From Betaproteobacteria bacterium (GTDB taxonomy: Bacteria; Pseudomonadota; Gammaproteobacteria; Burkholderiales; Rhodocyclaceae): DNA of 41,228 nucleotides. The DNA is taken from positions 1-41,228 of the forward strand of contig JACQYA010000002.1 in NCBI GenBank assembly GCA_016208425.1. Direction: 5' to 3'. Of the stretch, positions 1 to 10,316 are shown in pieces. The notes beneath the pieces were generated by a model. That model saw nothing but the letters and a program-made list of their open reading frames with translations, made no database searches and had not been told where the DNA came from. The stretch's first letter is position 1. The number at the start of each line of letters is the position of its first letter. The position numbers and the translations under genes are program-made.

Positions 1-934
1 GATGCACCGGCAGCAAGGCTCTCTTGAACGCCAGGCGCTCTTCGGCCGTCGGCACATAGACCTGCGTCTTGCCGCTCTTCTTCACATTCTCCAGCGCGTT
101 GTCGTTCTCGACCTTGGCGATCTGGTTGGCGTAGCGGGTGGCTTGCTCCATCGCATCTTCAAGCTGCTTGCGGATGTCGCCCGGCAAACCCTCCCAGAAC
201 TTCTTGTTGACGATCACCGTGTAACCCAGATAACCGTGCTCGGTCAGCGTCAGATGCTTCTGCACCTCGTGCATTTTCTGGGTGTACAGATTGGAGATCG
301 GGTTTTCGGTGCCGTCGACCACGCCCGTTTGCAATGCCTGATAAACCTCCGAGAAGGCCATCACCTGGGGCAGGCCACCGAGCGCGCGAATTTCCTCTTC
401 CAGCACTTTCGACGACTGGATGCGCAGCTTCTTGCCCTTCAGGTCGGCCGGCGTCTTGATCGGCGTGTTGGCAGAAAACGATTTGAAGCCGTTATCCCAG
501 TAGGCCAGGCCGCGGATGCCTTTCGGCTCCAGCTTGCCGAGCAGCATCTTGCCCGTTGCGCCGTTAGTCACCTTGCGCAAGGCGTCGTAGTCGCCGAACA
601 TGTACGGCAGGTCGAAGGCCTCGAATTCCTTCACGCCGAGCGGGCCGAATTTCGCCAGCGACGGGGCCAGCATCTGCACGGCGCCGAGTTGCAGCGCCTC
701 CATTTCTTCCTTGTCCTTGTAGAGCGTCGAGTTGGCGTAGACCTCGACCTTGACCTTGCCCTTGGTCAGGTCTTCCACTTTTTTCTTGAAGAACTCGGCG
801 CCTTGGCCTTTCGGCGTATCGATGGCGACGACATGGCTGAACTTGATGATGATCGGCTGTTGCGCCGAGGCAACCATCGGTGTGGCGGACAGGGCGCAAG
901 CGGCTAGGCCGAACAGCAGTGCGGATATTTTCAT
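1..934 (-). CDS. dctP: TRAP transporter solute-binding protein, DctP family (3' end cut by window)
   Basis: Periplasmic substrate-binding subunit of a tripartite ATP-independent periplasmic (TRAP) transporter, typically for C4-dicarboxylates or related organic acids. About 311 codons are visible from an ATG at 934 and the frame is still open at base 1, so perhaps 20 residues are missing. The start has a good GGGAGA ribosome site six bases upstream. The protein opens with a signal peptide (MKISALLFGLAACALSA, probable cleavage after VASA near residue 24). DctP-family signatures follow: KFSHVVAIDTPKG, the KKLRIQSSKV segment carrying the usual ligand-binding arginine, and QTGVVDGTENPISN. The DctQ and DctM membrane subunits would be expected beyond the left edge. 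The substrate cannot be told from sequence. DUF1015 lies upstream on the same strand with a 293-base gap, so dctP probably has its own promoter. Confidence 0.93.
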   Translation of the reverse strand, partial: MKISALLFGLAACALSATPMVASAQQPIIIKFSHVVAIDTPKGQGAEFFKKKVEDLTKGKVKVEVYANSTLYKDKEEMEALQLGAVQMLAPSLAKFGPLGVKEFEAFDLPYMFGDYDALRKVTNGATGKMLLGKLEPKGIRGLAYWDNGFKSFSANTPIKTPADLKGKKLRIQSSKVLEEEIRALGGLPQVMAFSEVYQALQTGVVDGTENPISNLYTQKMHEVQKHLTLTEHGYLGYTVIVNKKFWEGLPGDIRKQLEDAMEQATRYANQIAKVENDNALENVKKSGKTQVYVPTAEERLAFKRALLPVH

Positions 935-1084
935 GGTGTCTCCCTTGGCTTCAGTTGGCGATATACAGCGCTCGATCGGGTCGAATCATGCGCCCGGCAC
1001 GGACAGCCACCTTGAAACACCGGGCGCGGGCCGGATATCGCCCGATTGGCGGAGGATACTAACGAAGCGCGGCAGACGGCGCAT

Positions 1085-1100
1085 TTGTGGATTTCCACAA
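1085..1100. promoter_or_regulatory. Perfect 16-bp palindrome upstream of dctP, candidate operator
   Basis: The arms TTGTGGA and TCCACAA are separated by two bases. It sits about 150 bases upstream of the dctP start in the 293-base gap between DUF1015 and dctP, where a regulator of the transporter could bind. A second dyad (ACCGGCG / CGCCGGT, 1103-1122, loop of six) lies beside it with no T-run on either side, so it is a stem-loop and not a convincing terminator. I see nothing else in this gap. The operator role is inference. Confidence 0.35.
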
Positions 1101-1227
1101 TCACCGGCGGCGACGCGCCGGTCATGGGCGGGAAAGAGCCTGACACAGACCGAAAGCGACAAGAAATATGCCGCAAGCGCGCTCGATAGCCGGCCTGCCC
1201 CTGCGATAGAGCGTCGATATTACCGGC

Positions 1228-2529
1228 TCAGTTCCCGGTGATAGCGGTGCTGCCCGGCTCTCGATCAAGCACATGCGACACCAAACCATCCGCCAGTTTT
1301 GGCTCGAACCACGTCGACTTCGGCGGCATGACTTCGCCGGCGTCGGCAACGGACATGAGCTCGGTCATTTGCGTCGGATGCATGGCGAAGGCGACGGCCA
1401 TTTCGCCGCTGTCGACGCGCTTTTCGAGTTCGGCCAGGCCGCGGATGCCGCCGACGAAATCGATGCGCTTGTCGCGGCGCAGGTCGGTGATGCCGAGCAG
1501 CGGGCCGAGGATCTGTTCCGCCAATAACGAGACATCGAGACGGCGAACGGGGTCGTTTGCCGGGACGAGTTCGGGCCGGATGGCGAGTCGGTACCAGCGA
1601 CCGGCCAGGTACATGCCGCAGACGCCGGTTTTTTCCGGTTTAACCGCTCCCGGGGCGGGAGTCGCCATATAACGCTGTTCGATTGCCGCCAGAAAGCCGC
1701 CGACACCCATTCCGTTGAGATCGCGCACGACACGGTTGTAGTCCATGATGCGCATCTGGCGCGCCGGGAAGATGACGGAAAGGAAATATTCGGCGCTGTC
1801 GTAAGCGCTCTTGCCGCGCCGTGCTGCGGCGACCCGGGAAGCGGCGGCCGAACGGTGGTGGCCGTCGGCGATATAGAGGGCAGGCATGGCGTCGAATTCG
1901 GCGCCGATGCGCGCGATGTCCTGCGATTCGCCGATCTGCCAGATCGTATGGCGGATGCCGTCGGCGGCCGTGACATCGGCCACCGGTATCGTTCCGGTGG
2001 CCGCCGCGATCAGGCGTTCGGCTTCGGCGCTGTCCGGGTGGGCGAGGAGGACGGGGCCGGTTTGCGCGTTGAGCGCTTCGATCTGACGCACGCGGTCGTC
2101 TTCTTTGTCGGGCCGGGTGAACTCGTGTTTGCGGATGCGGTTGCCGTCGTAGTCGGCCACAGATGCGGCGGCGACCAGCCCGGTCTGCACATGCTCGCCC
2201 ATCGTCAGCCGGTAGGCGTAGTAGCACGGGGTGGCGTCGCGCAACAGCACGCCGGCGACGATCAGACGGTTGAGGTTGTCGGCGGACTTGGCGTAAACCT
2301 CCGGCGCGTAGTGATCGATTTCCGGCGGCAAGTCGATTTCCGCCTTCGAAATGTGCAGGAAAGAGAGTGGTTTGCCGGCCGCGCTAAGCCGGGCTTCGTC
2401 GCTGTAGAGCACGTCGTAGGGCGGGGCGGCGACTGCGGCAGCGTCTTCGCTGCGCGGGCGCAGGCCGGTAAACGGACGGATCAGGGGGCGGATCAGGGGG
2501 CGATCGGGGGGCAATGGTTTCTCCTGCAT
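1228..2529 (-). CDS. DUF1015 family protein
   Basis: A 433-residue protein of the DUF1015 family, recognisable from the RPFTGLRP opening, the AAPPYDVL segment, the HEFTRPDKEDDR stretch and the hallmark YIADGHHR motif. The biochemical role of the family is not established for this branch, so I give none. The start is uncertain. The ATG at 2529 has no good ribosome site. An in-frame TTG at 2514 (codon 6) is preceded by AGGAG at 2521-2525 with a six-base spacer and may be the real start, giving MPPDRPLIRP at the N-terminus. The first codons contain a tandem 12-bp repeat encoding RPLIRPLIRP. Upstream, the coding strand runs directly into the remains of an integrase gene. No T-tailed terminator follows the stop. 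Confidence 0.88.
   Translation of the reverse strand: MQEKPLPPDRPLIRPLIRPFTGLRPRSEDAAAVAAPPYDVLYSDEARLSAAGKPLSFLHISKAEIDLPPEIDHYAPEVYAKSADNLNRLIVAGVLLRDATPCYYAYRLTMGEHVQTGLVAAASVADYDGNRIRKHEFTRPDKEDDRVRQIEALNAQTGPVLLAHPDSAEAERLIAAATGTIPVADVTAADGIRHTIWQIGESQDIARIGAEFDAMPALYIADGHHRSAAASRVAAARRGKSAYDSAEYFLSVIFPARQMRIMDYNRVVRDLNGMGVGGFLAAIEQRYMATPAPGAVKPEKTGVCGMYLAGRWYRLAIRPELVPANDPVRRLDVSLLAEQILGPLLGITDLRRDKRIDFVGGIRGLAELEKRVDSGEMAVAFAMHPTQMTELMSVADAGEVMPPKSTWFEPKLADGLVSHVLDREPGSTAITGN
2477..2511. repeat. Tandem 12-bp repeat inside the start of the DUF1015 gene
   Basis: Two adjacent perfect copies of CGGATCAGGGGG (2477-2488 and 2489-2500) are followed by a degenerate third copy, CGATCGGGGGG (2501-2511). 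Read on the minus strand they encode RPLI twice, extending the N-terminus before the conserved RPFTGLRP motif. A slippage-type expansion is the simplest explanation. Confidence 0.75.
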
Positions 2530-2532
2530 TCA

Positions 2533-2616
2533 TCGGGTGCAAGGGGAGCGGTTGGCGCCGGGGGTTTTCCCACCGGAAAGGGTGACTTCAAGGTACAATC
2601 CGCCGCCGTCGGCAAC
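2533..2616 (-). pseudogene. Remnant of a tyrosine integrase N-terminus (DUF4102 arm-binding domain)
   Basis: On the minus strand, bases 2616 to 2566 read VADGGGLYLEVTLSGGK, which matches the highly conserved DGGGLYL.V..SG.K motif of the N-terminal arm-type DNA-binding domain (DUF4102) of P4-like phage and island integrases. After the lysine the frame continues as TPGANRSPCTR and stops at 2530, without the expected W-R-x-x-Y/F-R continuation in any frame I checked. No catalytic domain is present. It therefore looks like a short decayed fragment left by an excised or deleted island. It lies antisense in the lepA upstream region and abuts the DUF1015 start. The motif match is seen directly; the history is inference. 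At 17 residues it could be chance, although the match is strikingly specific. Confidence 0.55.
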
Positions 2617-2757
2617 GCTTGCAGTGCGCACATTCGGGTTTGACCGAATTTTGTCGAATTTACCGAATATTACTTTTTCGCCCTCGCACTGCGAGCCAAC
2701 AAAAAAGAGCGCTGGAGTATACCTGCTTTTCCACCGGCAGTTGAGTGAGACCCATCG

Positions 2758-4548
<1,791 letters not shown>

Positions 4549-4570
4549 CGGTAAATAACGGAGATTGCCG

Positions 4571-5359
4571 GTGAATTTTGCTTTGATTCTGTTCGTATTG
4601 CTGCTCGTCAGCGGCGCCATCTGGGCGGCGGATACGCTCGTGTTCCGCAAGCGTCGCGCGGCGAACGCCAAGGATCCGTGGTGGGTCGAGTACGGCGCGA
4701 GTTTTTTTCCGGTCATCCTGATCGTGTTCGTCCTCCGTTCGTTTATTTTCGAGCCGTTCAAGATCCCGTCCGGTTCGATGATCCCGACCTTGCTGGTCGG
4801 CGACTTCATTCTGGTCAATAAATACACCTACGGAATCCGTCTGCCGGTCATCAACAAGAAGATCGTCGACATCAACAGCCCGCAACGTGGCGACGTGATG
4901 GTCTTCCGTTACCCCGAAGATCCGTCGCTCGACTACATCAAACGGGTGGTCGGCATACCCGGCGACAAGGTGGCCTATCAGAACAAGCGCTTGACGATCA
5001 ATGGTCAGCCTGTTGAGACACAGAAAGTGGACGACTATCTGCACCCGGAACGTTTCTATTACTCGAAGCAGTATGCCGAGAAGCAGGGGGAAACCGAGCA
5101 TCGGGTGCTCAACGACGACGATGCGCCCGGGTTTATTCCCGATGCAGCGCAATTCCCGCATCGTGCGGATTGCCTCTACAATAATGCGGGGGTTGTTTGC
5201 ACCGTGCCGCTGGGCAACTACTTCGTGATGGGCGATAACCGGGACAACAGCCGCGATAGCCGCTTCTGGGGTTTTGTCCCCGAGGCGAATATCGTCGGCA
5301 AGGCGTTTTTCATCTGGTTCAATTTCAACGATCTGAAACGGGTCGGTTCGTTCCGCTAA
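4571..5359 (+). CDS. lepB: Signal peptidase I
   Basis: Inner-membrane serine protease that removes signal peptides from exported proteins. I choose the GTG at 4571 because GGAG at 4560-4563 lies seven bases upstream; the in-frame TTG at 4565 would be too close to that site. This gives 262 residues. Two N-terminal membrane segments (about 2-20 and 43-60) precede the catalytic domain. Box B PSGSM carries the nucleophile Ser69, box D YIKRVVGIPGD carries the general base Lys124, and box E is MGDNRDNSRDSRFWG. The domain holds the two-cysteine loop (DCLYNNAGVVC) seen in betaproteobacterial and enterobacterial LepB. It lies between lepA and a DUF4845 gene in the same operon. Confidence 0.97.
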   Translation: MNFALILFVLLLVSGAIWAADTLVFRKRRAANAKDPWWVEYGASFFPVILIVFVLRSFIFEPFKIPSGSMIPTLLVGDFILVNKYTYGIRLPVINKKIVDINSPQRGDVMVFRYPEDPSLDYIKRVVGIPGDKVAYQNKRLTINGQPVETQKVDDYLHPERFYYSKQYAEKQGETEHRVLNDDDAPGFIPDAAQFPHRADCLYNNAGVVCTVPLGNYFVMGDNRDNSRDSRFWGFVPEANIVGKAFFIWFNFNDLKRVGSFR

Positions 5360-5369
5360 AGGGGTATAC

Positions 5370-5723
5370 ATGAATCGCCAGAAGGGTGTTGCGCTGTCGG
5401 GTGTGATTTTCTGGGGCATCGTTCTGGCGATGGCCGCCATTCTCGGGATGAAGGTCGCACCGGCGTATGTGGATTACTTCAGCGCCGTCAAGGCCGTCAA
5501 GGCGATTGCCGCCCAAGCGACCGGAAAAACGGTCGCCGATATACGTATGGATTTCTCGAAGCAGCAGTTGGCCGGATATTTCAAGGATGTTCAGGCGAGC
5601 GACCTGGAAATCACGAAAAGCGGCAACGAGATAATCATCTCCTTTTCGTACGAAAAGCGCATACCGCTGTTTCTCAACGTCAGTCTGGCGATCGATTTTC
5701 AGGGATCGTCGGCGCGCAACTGA
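5370..5723 (+). CDS. DUF4845 membrane-anchored protein
   Basis: A small 117-residue protein with one N-terminal hydrophobic segment (GVIFWGIVLAMAAILGM, about 11-28) and a short extracytoplasmic domain. It belongs to the DUF4845 family, which in betaproteobacteria is typically encoded between lepB and rnc, as here. The N-terminus (KGVALSGVIFWG) resembles a pseudopilin-type prepilin start, but I see no clear cleavage motif. AGGGG lies upstream of the ATG. It is 10 bases after lepB and 3 bases before rnc, so it is co-transcribed. Function is unknown. Its position suggests a link to export or the envelope, but that is only context. Confidence 0.88.
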   Translation: MNRQKGVALSGVIFWGIVLAMAAILGMKVAPAYVDYFSAVKAVKAIAAQATGKTVADIRMDFSKQQLAGYFKDVQASDLEITKSGNEIIISFSYEKRIPLFLNVSLAIDFQGSSARN

Positions 5724-5726
5724 CGA

Positions 5727-6398
5727 ATGGCGGATTCTCCACTCGAGCAGGCTCTGGGTCACCGCTTTTCTCACCCCGAACTCCTGCAAACGGCGCTGAC
5801 CCACCGCAGCCACGGATCACCACACAACGAACGGCTCGAATTTCTCGGCGACTCCATTCTCAATTGCGTCATCGCACGGCAGCTTTTCGACCGTTTCCCC
5901 GATCTGCCGGAAGGTGATTTGTCCCGGCTGCGGGCGAATCTGGTGCGCCAGGACAGCCTGCATCGACTGGCGTTGTCGCTGGCGCTCGGCAAGTCTTTGC
6001 GCTTGGGCGAGGGGGAGCTGAAAAGCGGTGGTCACCAGCGCCCGTCGATCCTCGCCGACGCGCTGGAAGCCCTGTTTGGCGCCGTCTGGCTGGATGCGGG
6101 CTTCGACGCGGCGAACTCGGTCATTTCCCGTCTTTATCGCGACATGTTGGCCGCGATTTCTCCCGGCCGACCGATCAAGGACGCCAAGACGCGCTTGCAG
6201 GAACTGCTGCAAGGGCGGCGCCTGGCATTGCCCAGATATTCCCTGATCGCCACCGAAGGCGAAGCGCACGCCCAGCAGTTCAGGATCGCCTGCGAGATCG
6301 ACAGGCTGCACCTTCGCACCGAAGGCAGCGGCGGCAGTCGCCGCGCCGCCGAACAAATGGCCGCCGAGCGCGCGCTGGAGAACCTGCAAAAAACATGA
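5727..6398 (+). CDS. rnc: Ribonuclease III
   Basis: Double-strand-specific endoribonuclease that processes rRNA precursors and structured mRNAs. At 223 residues it has family length. The signature [10 protein letters not shown] at 34-43 supplies metal-binding Glu38 and Asp42, and [16 protein letters not shown] provides Asp111 and Glu114, so all four catalytic acids are present. The dsRNA-binding domain occupies about 150-220 ([11 protein letters not shown] through [17 protein letters not shown]). The stop overlaps the era start by four bases (ATGA at 6395-6398), implying translational coupling, as in many proteobacteria where RNase III also autoregulates the rnc-era transcript. Confidence 0.98.
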   Translation: MADSPLEQALGHRFSHPELLQTALTHRSHGSPHNERLEFLGDSILNCVIARQLFDRFPDLPEGDLSRLRANLVRQDSLHRLALSLALGKSLRLGEGELKSGGHQRPSILADALEALFGAVWLDAGFDAANSVISRLYRDMLAAISPGRPIKDAKTRLQELLQGRRLALPRYSLIATEGEAHAQQFRIACEIDRLHLRTEGSGGSRRAAEQMAAERALENLQKT

Positions 6399-7279
6399 AC
6401 GAACTCAAATCAGGCTATATCGCTATCGTCGGTTGCCCGAACGTCGGCAAGTCGACGCTGCTCAACCGCCTGATCGGCGAAAAAATCAGCATCGTTTCGC
6501 GCAAGGCGCAGACGACGCGCCACCGTATCGTCGGTATTCTGACCAGACCCGATGCCCAATACGTCTTCGTCGATACACCCGGTTTTCAGACCAAGCACGG
6601 AAACGCGCTGAACCGTTCGATGAACCGGGGCGTCACGCAGGCGTTGGCCGATGTCGACGTCGTGATTTTCGTCGTCGAGACCGGGCGCTTCGACGCCAGG
6701 GACAAAGCGGTGCTGCAGCTCATGCCGCAGGATCGCCCGGTCATTCTGGTGGCCAACAAAATCGACCAGTTGAAGGATAAGTCCAGGTTGTTGCCGATCA
6801 TGGCGGATCTGGCCAGCCAGGGAAATTTCGCGGCCATCGTTCCGGTGAGCGCCGCCAAGGGTATCCAGCTCGACCCATTGCTCGCCGAGGCGCGCAAGTA
6901 TTTGCCGCATGACGAACTCCTGTTCGCCGAAGACGAAATCACCGACAAGAGCGAAAAATTCCTTGCCGCCGAATATATCCGTGAAAAGCTGTTTCGTCTG
7001 ATCGGCGACGAGTTGCCTTATGCGGCGACGGTCGAGGTGGAGAAATTCGAGATCGATGGCGCTTTGCGCCGGATCAGCGCCGCCATCGTCGTCGATCGCG
7101 CCGGTCACAAGGCGATCATTATCGGCAAGGGCGGCGAAACGCTGAAAAGAATTGCTTCGGAAGCGCGTCGGGATATGGAACGCTTGTTTGACGGCAAGGT
7201 TTTTCTGGAAGTCTTTGTCAAGGTGAAATCCGGCTGGGCCGACGACGAGCGTTTGCTCAAGAGCCTCGGTTACGAGTAA
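6395..7279 (+). CDS. era: GTPase Era, 30S ribosome assembly factor
   Basis: Essential GTPase that binds the 3' end of 16S rRNA during small-subunit maturation. It has 294 residues. G1 GCPNVGKST is at 13-21, switch I region QTTRHR at about 39-44, G3 DTPG at 60-63 and G4 NKID at 121-124, with SAAKG as G5. The C-terminal KH domain includes [21 protein letters not shown] with its GxxG RNA-binding loop (GKGG). It is translationally coupled to rnc by a 4-base overlap and followed after 21 bases by recO. Confidence 0.98.
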   Translation: MNELKSGYIAIVGCPNVGKSTLLNRLIGEKISIVSRKAQTTRHRIVGILTRPDAQYVFVDTPGFQTKHGNALNRSMNRGVTQALADVDVVIFVVETGRFDARDKAVLQLMPQDRPVILVANKIDQLKDKSRLLPIMADLASQGNFAAIVPVSAAKGIQLDPLLAEARKYLPHDELLFAEDEITDKSEKFLAAEYIREKLFRLIGDELPYAATVEVEKFEIDGALRRISAAIVVDRAGHKAIIIGKGGETLKRIASEARRDMERLFDGKVFLEVFVKVKSGWADDERLLKSLGYE

Positions 7280-7300
7280 TCCCTGGCGCCTTGATCGAAC

Positions 7301-8017
7301 GTGACTCAGCGGCACAAAGTCGACGGCCAGCCAGCGTTTGTGCTGCATGCGCATCCGTTTCGCGAAACCAGTCTGATCGTCGAGGTTTTTTCGCGCGACT
7401 ATGGCCGTGTGGCCTTGCTCGCGCGCGGCGCGCGACGGCCGCGCTCGGCCTTGCGCGGTTTGTTGCTGGGTTTTCAGCCGCTGGAACTGGGCTGGGCCGG
7501 CAAAGGTGAGGTCAAAACGCTGATAAAGGCCGAATGGCAGGGCGGGCAGCCGCTGCTGACCGGCAAGGCGCTGTTTTGCGGCTACTATCTCAACGAGCTG
7601 TTGATTCATCTGCTGCCGCGCGAAGACGCTCACGAACGCCTGTTCTTGATCTATGCTGAGACTCTTCGCCATTTCTCGGGCGTGCTTCAGGAATCGGATT
7701 TGCGCTGTTTCGAGAAAGCGTTATTGCAGGAGCTGGGTTACGGCCTGACGCTCGGGCACGATGCTGCCGGCGCCGCTCTGGAAACCGGCGGCGATTATGC
7801 CTACGAAATCGAGCGCGGCCCGGTGCGCTTGAGCCGGCGCGGCTCTTCCGGCCTTTCGGTGAGCGGCAAGACGCTGATCGATCTGGCGCGGGGCGACCTC
7901 GGCGATCCGCGCTCTCTGGCCGAAGCCAAACAACTGATGCGCTCGCTGATCGCCCACTACACTGGCGGCAAGGAATTGGCGACGCGGAAAATCTTCATGG
8001 AGCTACAGGAATTATGA
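7301..8017 (+). CDS. recO: DNA repair protein RecO
   Basis: Recombination mediator that with RecR loads RecA onto SSB-coated single-stranded DNA. The 238 residues begin at a GTG (7301) with no strong ribosome site, probably relying on coupling from era 21 bases upstream. The N-terminal OB-fold is recognisable (PAFVLHAHPFRETSLIVEVF, then YGRVALLARGARRPRS), followed by the helical region with GYYLNELLIHLLPREDAHERLF. The zinc-finger cysteines of some RecO proteins are absent, as is common in proteobacteria. The stop overlaps the pdxJ start (ATGA at 8014-8017). Confidence 0.95.
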   Translation: MTQRHKVDGQPAFVLHAHPFRETSLIVEVFSRDYGRVALLARGARRPRSALRGLLLGFQPLELGWAGKGEVKTLIKAEWQGGQPLLTGKALFCGYYLNELLIHLLPREDAHERLFLIYAETLRHFSGVLQESDLRCFEKALLQELGYGLTLGHDAAGAALETGGDYAYEIERGPVRLSRRGSSGLSVSGKTLIDLARGDLGDPRSLAEAKQLMRSLIAHYTGGKELATRKIFMELQEL

Positions 8018-8787
8018 TCGGAATGATTGAACTCGGTGTCAACATCGACCATGTGGCGACGATCCGCCAGGCGCGCCGCACCTACGAGCCGGAGCCTGCC
8101 TGGGCTGCCGTCGAGGCGCATCTGGGCGGGGCGGACGGCATTACCGTGCACTTGCGCGAGGACAGGCGCCACATCCAGGATGCCGACGTGGACAAGCTGC
8201 GCGCGCTGACGCAGATCAAGCTGAACCTGGAGATGGCGGCGACCGACGAAATGCTGGGTATCGCCTGCCGTCTGAAGCCGGAAATGGCGATGCTGGTGCC
8301 GGAAGGGCGACACGAGGTCACCACCGAAGGCGGTCTGGATGTTGCGGGGCAGGAGGCGAAGTTGAAGGACTCGGTCGCCCGTCTCGCCGACGCAGGTATC
8401 GTCACCAGCGTCTTTATCGACGCCGGGCTGGAGCAGGTCGAGGCGGCCGCCCGTATCGGTGCGCAGGTCTGCGAGATTCACACGGGGCCTTACGCACACG
8501 CCTTTCATACCCAGGGCCGCGATGCCGGGAGCCGGGCGGTAGTTGTCGAGCTGGAGAAAATCCGCTTCGCCGGCGAGGCGATCCGCCAGCTCGGGATGCG
8601 TTTCAACGCCGGCCACGCCCTGAACTACTTCAACGTGCAGCCGGTCGCGCAACTGGCGGGCATCCGGGAACTGCATATCGGACACGCGATTGTCAGCCGC
8701 GCCGTATTCGTCGGTCTGCGCGAAGCTGTCCGCGAAATGAAGCGCCTGATGCGGGAGGCGCAAGCACACTCGTCGCCACCAAGATGA
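8014..8787 (+). CDS. pdxJ: Pyridoxine 5'-phosphate synthase
   Basis: Condenses 1-deoxy-D-xylulose 5-phosphate with 3-amino-2-oxopropyl phosphate to give pyridoxine 5'-phosphate in the DXP-dependent vitamin B6 pathway. It is a TIM-barrel protein of 257 residues. Signature stretches are ELGVNIDHVATIRQARR near the N-terminus, GADGITVHLREDRRHIQD, LVPEGRHEVTTEGGLD, EIHTGPYAHAF and LHIGHAIVSRAVFVGL. The ATG at 8014 is coupled to recO. A second in-frame ATG at 8023 would give MIELGVNIDHV, closer to many homologues, so the true start may be three codons later. It overlaps acpS by four bases. Confidence 0.97.
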   Translation: MIGMIELGVNIDHVATIRQARRTYEPEPAWAAVEAHLGGADGITVHLREDRRHIQDADVDKLRALTQIKLNLEMAATDEMLGIACRLKPEMAMLVPEGRHEVTTEGGLDVAGQEAKLKDSVARLADAGIVTSVFIDAGLEQVEAAARIGAQVCEIHTGPYAHAFHTQGRDAGSRAVVVELEKIRFAGEAIRQLGMRFNAGHALNYFNVQPVAQLAGIRELHIGHAIVSRAVFVGLREAVREMKRLMREAQAHSSPPR

Positions 8788-9161
8788 TCGTCGGCATCGG
8801 CACCGACATTGTCGCAGCCACCCGGCTCGGCAAACTTTACGAGCGGCACGGCGAAAGGGCGCTGGAGAAGCTGCTGGCGCCGGCCGAACGGGCCGATTTT
8901 GCGCATTCCCGCGATCCGGCGCGCTTTCTCGCCAAACGCTTTGCCGCCAAAGAGGCTTTCGGCAAGGCGCTAGGCATCGGTGTCGCGGCTCCCGCCACCT
9001 TGCCCAACCTCGCCATCGTGCATGACGATAGAGGTAAACCCGCCTTCGGCTACGCGCCGGAACTCGCCGCGTATCTGTCGGAACGCGGTCTTGTCGCGCA
9101 CCTTTCGATCAGCGACGAGAAGGAGTATGCCGTCGCTTTCGTGATCCTGGAGAGGGGATGA
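8784..9161 (+). CDS. acpS: Holo-[acyl-carrier-protein] synthase
   Basis: Transfers the 4'-phosphopantetheine arm of CoA to apo-ACP for fatty acid synthesis. At 125 residues it has the typical length. The two magnesium-binding signatures are present: Asp8 in GIGTDIV, and Glu57 in [15 protein letters not shown]. The C-terminal [18 protein letters not shown] is the usual last strand pair. It overlaps pdxJ upstream and nagZ downstream by four bases each, the classic pdxJ-acpS pairing. Confidence 0.97.
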   Translation: MIVGIGTDIVAATRLGKLYERHGERALEKLLAPAERADFAHSRDPARFLAKRFAAKEAFGKALGIGVAAPATLPNLAIVHDDRGKPAFGYAPELAAYLSERGLVAHLSISDEKEYAVAFVILERG

Positions 9162-10183
9162 ATCGCTTTGATCGACTGCCGCTCGGCCCTTTGATGATCG
9201 ACATCGCCGGTCTCGAACTGTCCGATCTCGACCGCGAGCGCCTGAGCCATCCGCTGGTCGGCGGGGTCATTCTCTTTTCGCGCAATTACCGGCGCCCCGA
9301 GCAGCTTGTACGCCTGACCGCAGCGATCCGTGGTCTGCGCACACCGCAACTGCTGATCGCCATCGATCACGAAGGGGGCAGGGTGCAGCGTTGCCGCGAC
9401 GGTTTTACACGCCTTCCCGCCATGCGCAGCCTCGGCGAACTGTGGGATCGCAGCCCGGACATGGCCGTCGCTGCGGCCGGTGATACCGGCTATGTGCTGG
9501 CTGCCGAACTGCGCGCATGCGGCGTCGACATGTCGTTTACCCCGGTGCTCGACCTCGATTGGGGGCGCAGCGCGGTGATAGGCGACCGTTCCTTTCACGC
9601 CGATCCCTCGGTGGTGACGCAACTTGCCGGCGCGCTGATCGAGGGGCTGCACGAGGCCGGGATGGCTGCCTGCGGCAAGCATTTTCCCGGCCACGGTGGG
9701 GCGGAAGCCGACTCGCATGTTGCGGTTCCCATCGACAACCGGAGTCTCGCCGAACTCGCCCCCGACCTTGAGCCTTACCGCCATCTCAAGCTGGACGCCG
9801 TGATGCCGGCGCATGTGATCTATCCGCAGGTGGACTCGCGGCCGGCCGGATTCTCTTCCCTCTGGATCGGCAAGCTGCGCGACGAGTTCGCCTTCGGCGG
9901 CGTTGTGTTCAGCGACGATCTGTCGATGGAAGGCGCCAGTGTCGCCGGCGACATCGTCGACCGCGCCAATGCCGCACGGGATGCCGGATGCGACATGCTG
10001 CTCGTGTGCAATTCGCCGCAGTCGGTCGGCGAGTTGCTGGAACGCTGGCTGGCTTGCCGGCAAGCGACATTCGGTGCCGAAAGGGGGCGGCGGATCGAAC
10101 GTCTATTGCCGACCGTGGCGTTGCCAGCGTTGCAGGACAACCGGCGTTATCTGGCAGCGCTTGAGTCGGTCGGCTGTGTATAA
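9158..10183 (+). CDS. nagZ: Beta-N-acetylhexosaminidase (GH3) of peptidoglycan recycling
   Basis: Cytoplasmic glycosidase that removes N-acetylglucosamine from anhydro-muropeptides during cell-wall recycling. It has 341 residues. The GH3 NagZ signature [14 protein letters not shown] lies at 174-187 and carries the His/Asp acid-base dyad. The probable nucleophile is Asp253 in [10 protein letters not shown]. Further matches are [11 protein letters not shown] at about 68-78 and FTPVLDLDW at about 127-135. Start ATG at 9158 with GGAGAGGGG directly upstream, overlapping acpS by four bases. It is the last gene of the plus-strand block. The next gene is convergent and no T-tailed terminator is visible after the stop. 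Confidence 0.97.
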   Translation: MNRFDRLPLGPLMIDIAGLELSDLDRERLSHPLVGGVILFSRNYRRPEQLVRLTAAIRGLRTPQLLIAIDHEGGRVQRCRDGFTRLPAMRSLGELWDRSPDMAVAAAGDTGYVLAAELRACGVDMSFTPVLDLDWGRSAVIGDRSFHADPSVVTQLAGALIEGLHEAGMAACGKHFPGHGGAEADSHVAVPIDNRSLAELAPDLEPYRHLKLDAVMPAHVIYPQVDSRPAGFSSLWIGKLRDEFAFGGVVFSDDLSMEGASVAGDIVDRANAARDAGCDMLLVCNSPQSVGELLERWLACRQATFGAERGRRIERLLPTVALPALQDNRRYLAALESVGCV

Positions 10184-10316
10184 GAAGCGGAAGCGTGAGT
10201 CAGCCCACTCGGCCAAGGGAAGTCCATTCCACGCATTCCTTAGTTCTATTTTGTCAGATTCCATTGCCGCGATATTTCAAACCAACGGCGGTTTATCAAC
10301 AGGGGCTTAATTGCGT

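Noticed and set aside
1083-1101. DnaA-box-like sequences within the 1085-1100 palindrome
   Set aside because: Each half matches TTATCCACA at only seven of nine positions and there is no cluster of boxes.
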